48,480 bases of DNA from CAZDQL01 sp964507325 (GTDB lineage Bacteria; Planctomycetota; UBA1135; GCA-002686595). Made by a program: the position numbers and the translations under genes. A model generated the notes under the pieces. That model made no database searches. It was not told where the DNA came from and saw nothing but the letters and a program-made list of their open reading frames with translations. The stretch covers positions 1 through 48,480 of the forward strand of contig CAZDQL010000046.1 in NCBI GenBank assembly GCA_964507325.1. The letters are read 5' to 3'. This document shows positions 43,867 through 48,480 of the stretch, in pieces; position 1 is the stretch's first letter, and every line of letters starts with the position of its first letter.

Positions 43867-45261
43867 TCAGTACTCCCGGTCCTTCAGCGTCCCCGGGTGC
43901 GGCAGCGGATACAGGCCGTCGGCATCGGCCAGCAACGGCGCGGGCGAGTCCATGGTGAGGTCCGCCACGCCGGGCGCGAACTCGTGCTCGCAGGCGAGCA
44001 TCTGCTCGAAGGTGACCTCGCGACCGGTGTGGGCCGCCATGCGGCCCATGTTGCAGACCAGGCTGGCCTCGATGCCACGCTTGGCCTCGTTGAAGGGGGT
44101 GTCGTCGCGGATGGCGCCGACCAGGGCCTCCCATTCGTTCTGGTAGGGGTTGCGCTGATCGCCGGGAACCTCGGATTGCCAGATCGCGCTGGCACGGCTG
44201 AGATCGTGGCCCTTGTGGATGCTGGAGGGTAGGCCGCAATCGGCGTGGTGCGAGACGATCGCCGAGCCCTTGGTCCCGTGCATGTAGCTGGCGTAGCGGG
44301 TCTCGCAACCGGACATGCAGCGCCCGTCGAACATGAACTTCGTGCCGTCGGGGTAGGTGTACTCGACCGAGTAGGTATCGAAGTTCTGGTCGACGTACGG
44401 CACGCCAACGCTCTCCGTGCGGTAGTGACGGCCACCGAGGGCCTGGGCCTTCGTCGGCCAGGCGCCCTTCATCCAGCAGAGCTGGTCGATGATGTGGATG
44501 AAGAAGTCGTTGTAGGCGCCGCCGCTGGCCCAGAGGAAGCTGTGGAAACGCCTGATCTGGTGGTGCAGATCGCTGGCGCCCTCGGGCGTGCGGAGGGAAC
44601 GGAAGAAGGCGACCGGCCCCTGCATCCGGTAACCGCGCTGGGAGATGATCTCGCCCAGCTCGCCGTCCCGAACACGCTTGACCAGCTCCTGGAAGGCGAG
44701 ACTGTGACGCGCCATCAAACCCACGCCGACCTTCAGGTTCTCAGCCTCGGCCTTCTCCGCCAGTGCGAACATGCGTCGGCTGGACGGCCCGTCGACCGTG
44801 ACCGGCTTCTCCATGAAGACGTTGAGCCCCTTCTCGATGGCGTAGGTGAAGTGGACCCAGCGGAAGGCGGGCGGCGTGGCGAAGATGACCACGTCGCCAG
44901 GAGCGAGGCAGTCCATCGCGCGCTTGTAGCCATCGAAGCCCAGGAACTGGCGCTCGGCCGGCACGTCGACCCGGTCGGCGAGGTTGCCGCTGAGCGCCTT
45001 GTAGCTCCCCTCCAGGCGATCCCCGAAGACGTCGGCCATGGCCACCAGCTTCATCGGGCCCCGCTTGACCGAGAGCGCGTTCTGGGCCGCTCCGGTGCCA
45101 CGCCCGCCGCATCCGACGAGCGCGACCCGAATCGTGTCCTCCCCGGCCGTACCGGCGGCGGAAACGCGCGACGAGGCGAGCAGTGCGGTCGCGGTGAGAA
45201 GGCTCGTGTCCTTCAGCATCTCGCGACGGGTCGTGGTCTGGGGTCGGCCTTGCTCTGTCAT
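43867..45261 (-). CDS. Tat-exported Gfo/Idh/MocA-family oxidoreductase
   Basis: The ATG at 45261 is chosen: AGAGGA lies upstream and the product opens with a twin-arginine signal (TTTRREMLKDTSLLTATALLASS); the frame is open 21 codons further. The protein has 464 aa. The Rossmann motif is VALVGCGGRGTGAAQNAL, followed by MADVFGDR and VDVPAERQFLGFDGYKRAMD. The EKPVTVDGPSSRRMFAL stretch, with the EKP motif, is typical of the family and places the catalytic Lys. Such enzymes oxidise or epimerise sugars with NAD(P); Tat export of members with bound cofactor is common in planctomycetes. Substrate unknown. Confidence 0.9.
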   Translation of the reverse strand: MTEQGRPQTTTRREMLKDTSLLTATALLASSRVSAAGTAGEDTIRVALVGCGGRGTGAAQNALSVKRGPMKLVAMADVFGDRLEGSYKALSGNLADRVDVPAERQFLGFDGYKRAMDCLAPGDVVIFATPPAFRWVHFTYAIEKGLNVFMEKPVTVDGPSSRRMFALAEKAEAENLKVGVGLMARHSLAFQELVKRVRDGELGEIISQRGYRMQGPVAFFRSLRTPEGASDLHHQIRRFHSFLWASGGAYNDFFIHIIDQLCWMKGAWPTKAQALGGRHYRTESVGVPYVDQNFDTYSVEYTYPDGTKFMFDGRCMSGCETRYASYMHGTKGSAIVSHHADCGLPSSIHKGHDLSRASAIWQSEVPGDQRNPYQNEWEALVGAIRDDTPFNEAKRGIEASLVCNMGRMAAHTGREVTFEQMLACEHEFAPGVADLTMDSPAPLLADADGLYPLPHPGTLKDREY

Positions 45262-45353
45262 GGTTGTGGTCCTCTCGTGCGGATTCCTCTGGGGGTGACC
45301 ATCATCCAATACGGCCTCGATCACGGCTACAGCAAGATGCGCGGACCGTGGGC

Positions 45354-47375
45354 TCAGGAGCGGCGGGGGAGCGACAGGGCGTAGGCCGCCGCGACCACCA
45401 GGACCATCCCGCGCAGGCCCAGCACCACGGAGAGGCTCTCGAGCCCGATCCCGAGCAGGACGCCGACGGCATTGCTCCCCAGGACACGATGGGGAGTCGT
45501 GCAGCGCGCGAGTCCGAGCGCGAAGATGGCGCCCGAGAAGAAGAGCGGTGCGAAGAGCGCGCCGGCCGCAGCCGGCGCCGGGAGACTGAGCAGGGTCGAG
45601 GCGTCGACCGCGTGGGAGAGCACGAGCGAAGCGGCGAGCCCGAGGTACAGCAGAGCTCCTCGCAGACCGGGTCGGGCAGCCGCGAGCGCCGTGCCGATCA
45701 GGCTCGTGACGAGCACCCCGCTCACGACCGCGGCGTGCACCTGCCAGGTGGTGCCGAAGACGGCCGCGAGCCGGGCGATGCTGGTCGTCTCGACCAGGGC
45801 GAAGCCCACCCCCAGGAACAGGAAGTGCCGGTCGAGAGCGCGACCCAACGGGGCTCGAACGAGGAGGACCAGCAAGAGCGACGCTCCGAGCAGAGCGCCC
45901 AGGGCGCGCAGGTTCTGCGCCGGGATCCTGCGCTGCTTCAGGTAGGGATAGGGCCGATCGTCGGTGGCGTCGGGCAGGGTGCTCGGCTCGAGCCGACTGA
46001 CTCGCTGTGCCTCTCCGCCGGCCCCGACTCGGGGTGGGACCGGAGCTCCTGCGACGAGCACCGTCAGCGCGTCGTCCGGAGGCGTGTTCGCCGTGATCCT
46101 CTCACGCGGCGGCAGGGAGAACACCGAGGGCGCCGAGCCGAAGACCTCCTCGCACATGGCGGCCAGCCGCAGCGCCAGCCATCCGCTGCGCAGGTAGTTC
46201 GTGATCACCACCCGGCCACCGGGCGCGAGTCTGGCGCGGGCCGCTTGCAGCGCTTCTCGGGTGAAGAGATAGCTCTCGAGGCGCACGCTGGAGTAGCTCG
46301 AATGCAGCGTGAGGGAGTCGACCAGTCCGTAGACGATCAGGTCGTAGCTCGCGCCGTCGCGCTCGAGGAAGGCCCTTCCGTCCTCGATGTGCACCCGCAC
46401 GCGCGGGTCCGCGTAGGGCCCGTCCGGGTGATGCTTGCGGCCCAGCTCGGCCAGCAGCGGGTCGATCTCGACGGCATCCACCGTCTCGGCCCCGTGGGCC
46501 AGGGCGATCGCCACGTCGTTCCCGGTTCCGGCGCCGAGCACCAGGACGCGTCGAGGCCTCTCCTCCCCTGCTGCTTCGATCAGCTCGTAGGGCAGGGCGT
46601 AGGCGAGACCCGCCCGGCCTTCGTCGACGATCTGCTGGTGCCCGATCCCGTTGGCGAAGACCAGCCTGCGCTCGGGCTCGAAGTCGATGCGGTTGTAGGG
46701 GGACCAGGAGCGCTCCCAGCCCTCGCGCGGGAGCTGGAGCCCGAACACCAGCCCAGCACAGGCGACGAGTACGAGCGTGCTCCAGACCCTCGAGCGGACC
46801 TCGACTCCCAGGAGCACCAGCGCGGGGACGAACCATGTGAGCGGCGGGGCTCCGGTGGCGGAGAGCCACGCAAAGGCCACGATGCCGGCCACGCAGCCGC
46901 CGAGGTGGGCAGCGTAGGCGGAGAGCCGACCCTCGACCTGGTCGAAGAGGGTGCCGAGACGCTGGCCCAGCGCAGCGCACATCAGGGCGGTGCCCACGAA
47001 GAGCACCAGCAGGGTGATCTCGATCGGCAGCCCCAGGCGCCGGGCTTGCCAGGTGGGCCAGATCGTTCCGAAGAAGAGCCGGTCGGGGGCGTCCGGGTCG
47101 CCGACGCGGACGGCGAGCAGGCCCTCGGCATGCAGCGTGTGGAAGAGTCCGGCGGCAGCCAGGGTGGCGAGCAGGGTAATTGGCGCCAACCGCAGCAGGC
47201 GTTCCGGCCGACCCGTGAGGAAGAACCCGAGGGACACTCCGAGCAGCGCCCCGAGCAGGACGTGGTGCGTGAAGAAGGAGGCGAACGGGACGTAGGCGCC
47301 GACCCAGCGCAGGAGCGCCACCTCCAGGTAGAGCAGTAGGACGCTCGTGCGGAAGAGGTGTGCGCGCGGACCCAT
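45354..47375 (-). CDS. Membrane-fused spermidine-synthase-like protein
   Basis: The start is uncertain: ATG at 47375 gives 673 aa beginning just before the first membrane segment (FRTSVLLLYLEVALLRW), while an ATG at 47438 and a GTG at 47459 (with an AAGGA at the end of a transposase relic) are alternatives. About six N-terminal membrane segments precede a methyltransferase-fold domain with VLVLGAGTGNDVAIALAHG, VDAVEIDPLLAELGRKHHP, VHIEDGRAFLE and YDLIVYGLVDSLTL, the spermidine-synthase-like pattern. About six more hydrophobic segments follow. Proteins with this fused layout are widespread and uncharacterised; polyamine synthesis is not proven. Single gene, 92 bases downstream end-to-start of the Gfo/Idh/MocA gene. 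Confidence 0.8.
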   Translation of the reverse strand: MGPRAHLFRTSVLLLYLEVALLRWVGAYVPFASFFTHHVLLGALLGVSLGFFLTGRPERLLRLAPITLLATLAAAGLFHTLHAEGLLAVRVGDPDAPDRLFFGTIWPTWQARRLGLPIEITLLVLFVGTALMCAALGQRLGTLFDQVEGRLSAYAAHLGGCVAGIVAFAWLSATGAPPLTWFVPALVLLGVEVRSRVWSTLVLVACAGLVFGLQLPREGWERSWSPYNRIDFEPERRLVFANGIGHQQIVDEGRAGLAYALPYELIEAAGEERPRRVLVLGAGTGNDVAIALAHGAETVDAVEIDPLLAELGRKHHPDGPYADPRVRVHIEDGRAFLERDGASYDLIVYGLVDSLTLHSSYSSVRLESYLFTREALQAARARLAPGGRVVITNYLRSGWLALRLAAMCEEVFGSAPSVFSLPPRERITANTPPDDALTVLVAGAPVPPRVGAGGEAQRVSRLEPSTLPDATDDRPYPYLKQRRIPAQNLRALGALLGASLLLVLLVRAPLGRALDRHFLFLGVGFALVETTSIARLAAVFGTTWQVHAAVVSGVLVTSLIGTALAAARPGLRGALLYLGLAASLVLSHAVDASTLLSLPAPAAAGALFAPLFFSGAIFALGLARCTTPHRVLGSNAVGVLLGIGLESLSVVLGLRGMVLVVAAAYALSLPRRS

Positions 47376-47460
47376 GTCGCGAACAGGGTGGACGAAAGCG
47401 GTGCTCGACGCATTCCCGATTTCTCGAATCCGGACCATGCCACCGCGGGGTGCGGGCACG

Positions 47461-47599
47461 TGCTTCCTTCAGGAGTTCACGAACCCAGATCGAGTGCCCC
47501 CAACCCCCCGCGTGGTAGGCGCCGAGAACGCGAACCTGGCTCTGCCGGTCGCCAAGATCGATCCCGATGGTCGAGCTCGAGGTCGTGGTAGGGTCTCAT
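47461..47599 (-). pseudogene. Decayed N-terminus of an IS110-family transposase
   Basis: Reading the minus strand, an ATG at 47599 with a strong Shine-Dalgarno opens a frame that is one base off from a conserved stretch: TIGIDLGDRQSQVRVL (47524-47571), the first RuvC-like block of IS110 transposases. After nine unrelated residues comes HSIWVRELLKEA (47461-47496), matching the next IS110 block (H-S-x-W-V-x-x-L-L); intact proteins have several dozen residues between them. So a frameshift near the start, an internal deletion and loss of everything downstream are visible. The relic ends at the start region of the spermidine-synthase-like gene, which may have gained its upstream sequence from it. 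Confidence 0.6.
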
Positions 47600-47604
47600 G
47601 GTCG

Positions 47605-47612
47605 ACCTCCTT
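47605..47612 (-). promoter_or_regulatory. Strong Shine-Dalgarno of the transposase relic
   Basis: AAGGAGGT on the minus strand, five bases before the ATG at 47599. It is the best Shine-Dalgarno match I noticed in the window, and supports that the relic was once an expressed gene start. Confidence 0.6.
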
Positions 47613-47805
47613 CTTGGGCATCGAACCCGTCTCCTGTTCGAGGACCTCTCGGTGCTCTGCGCCGGAGGCTGGCCTTCTCATCCCATCCATCCACATCCCC
47701 GATTCCTGGAAGGCGGGAATCCGGAGAGGTCGTCCGAAGAAACGACTCAGACTGCGTACCAGCGATTGCCCGGCGGGACACCGGGGCCTGCCGAGCATTG
47801 CATCC

Positions 47806-48480
47806 ATGAACGAGCGAGATTGCGAAGCGAACGACAGGCCGTCCCCAGACGGGAACCCGCAGCCGGCCGCCTCGGGGGAGCCTCCCGAGCTCGAGGAGCT
47901 GCCCGAGGCGGCCGTGCTGGTCGAGTCCGACGCTCGAGCCCGGGTCCAGGTTCGACGCCGGCGCCTCGTCGTTCGGAGGCGGCGGCCGCTGAGACGGAGC
48001 GATCCGCCGCTGCAGGCGATCTGGTTCCGTCCCGGCGAGGCCATGCGCGGGATCATGGACTCCGATTCGCGCCGCATGGTTTTCCCCCTGACCGCGCTCG
48101 CGGGGGTGGAGATCGCCCTGACGATCGCGTCGAAACTCGAGCTGGGCGAGACCCTCTCCCTGCCGACGATCATCGGGCTCGCGCTGGTGGGCGGACCGCT
48201 GTTGGGGCTGGGGCTGCTCTACGCGTTCGGAGCACTCCTGACCCAACTGTGCTCCATGCTGGGGAGCCAGGGGCCGGGCATCGACGTGCGTGCCGCTCTG
48301 GCCTGGGCGGCCGCGCCCCTCGGGATCTTGGCTCTGCTGTGGATTCCTCAGCTCGGCCTCTTCGGGAGCAACCTCTTCACGCGGGGCGGCATGTTCGAGC
48401 CTGCACTCGACTCGGGCACGAGACAGTCCATCATCGCCTTCCTCGTCGCGGATGTCGTGCTCTGGCTCTGGGCCGGCTTC
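47806..48480 (+). CDS. Yip1-family membrane protein, 3'-partial
   Basis: The frame from the ATG at 47806 stays open for 225 codons to the window edge, so the C-terminus is missing. The first 65 residues are hydrophilic: acidic and Pro-rich (PPELEELPEAAVLVESD), then very Arg-rich (RRRRLVVRRRRPLRR). Next comes the Yip1 pattern, IWFRPGEAMRGIMDSDSRR, followed by hydrophobic segments from about residue 92 onward (about five seen). Yip1-domain proteins are small membrane proteins, in bacteria of unknown role. No clear Shine-Dalgarno precedes the ATG. It is divergent from the relic and the spermidine-synthase-like gene. Confidence 0.75.
   Translation, partial: MNERDCEANDRPSPDGNPQPAASGEPPELEELPEAAVLVESDARARVQVRRRRLVVRRRRPLRRSDPPLQAIWFRPGEAMRGIMDSDSRRMVFPLTALAGVEIALTIASKLELGETLSLPTIIGLALVGGPLLGLGLLYAFGALLTQLCSMLGSQGPGIDVRAALAWAAAPLGILALLWIPQLGLFGSNLFTRGGMFEPALDSGTRQSIIAFLVADVVLWLWAGF

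Noticed and set aside
45354..47375. Polyamine-producing spermidine synthase
   Set aside because: Only the methyltransferase-fold core is similar; membrane-fused members are uncharacterised, so I kept a structural name.
47616..47628. GGGTTCGATGCCC on the minus strand, like a tRNA T-arm
   Set aside because: No matching acceptor, D or anticodon arms are found around it, so it is a chance match upstream of the transposase relic.

Overview
The window is GC-rich DNA holding about two dozen protein genes and no rRNA, tRNA or CRISPR that I can support. The mix of families points to Planctomycetota (inference, not proof): a YdjY-domain protein, a PDZ/toroid protein of the DUF6288 type, two sialate O-acetylesterase-type (SASA) esterases, a sulfatase, a hydrazine-synthase-alpha-related diheme propeller protein, a Tat-exported Gfo/Idh/MocA oxidoreductase and many discoidin, LamG and toroid domains. 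A related PVC lineage cannot be excluded.

Layout. 1-6297 (+): a tight three-gene operon (YdjY protein, PDZ/DUF6288-like protein, SASA esterase) joined by ATGA overlaps. 6673-8661 (+): an OPT-family transporter. 8911-11169 (+): a GH127-like lipoprotein that converges on a minus-strand run (16169 to 11166) of a discoidin/toroid protein, a toroid glycosidase and a GH29-like fucosidase. 16384-18792 (+): a second SASA esterase. 18860-20161 (-): a periplasmic beta-propeller. 20729-22188 (+): a Cys-rich unknown coupled to a dolichol/phytol-kinase-like membrane protein. From 22270 to 47375 almost everything is on the minus strand: HzsA-related protein, M64 peptidase, LamG/TIM-barrel protein, SGNH/toroid fusion, GYD protein, alpha/beta hydrolase, sulfatase, two YtcJ-like amidohydrolases, a beta-lactamase-fold hydrolase, a PurF-like protein without its glutaminase cysteine, a Gfo/Idh/MocA oxidoreductase and a membrane-fused spermidine-synthase-like protein. 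A LCM-type methyltransferase lies on plus at 26912-27835. The right edge holds a decayed IS110-type transposase start and the beginning of a Yip1-family gene.

Most products carry Sec, lipoprotein or Tat signals, so the region reads as a secreted toolkit for complex glycans: deacetylation (SASA), desulfation (sulfatase), removal of fucose and arabinofuranose (GH29, GH127), binding (discoidin, LamG, PA14-like) and peptide breakdown or uptake (M64, OPT). There are no SusC/SusD genes. The observations most worth following are the glutaminase-dead PurF paralogue, a beta-sandwich module shared by three proteins and inserted inside one catalytic domain, and the IS110 relic.
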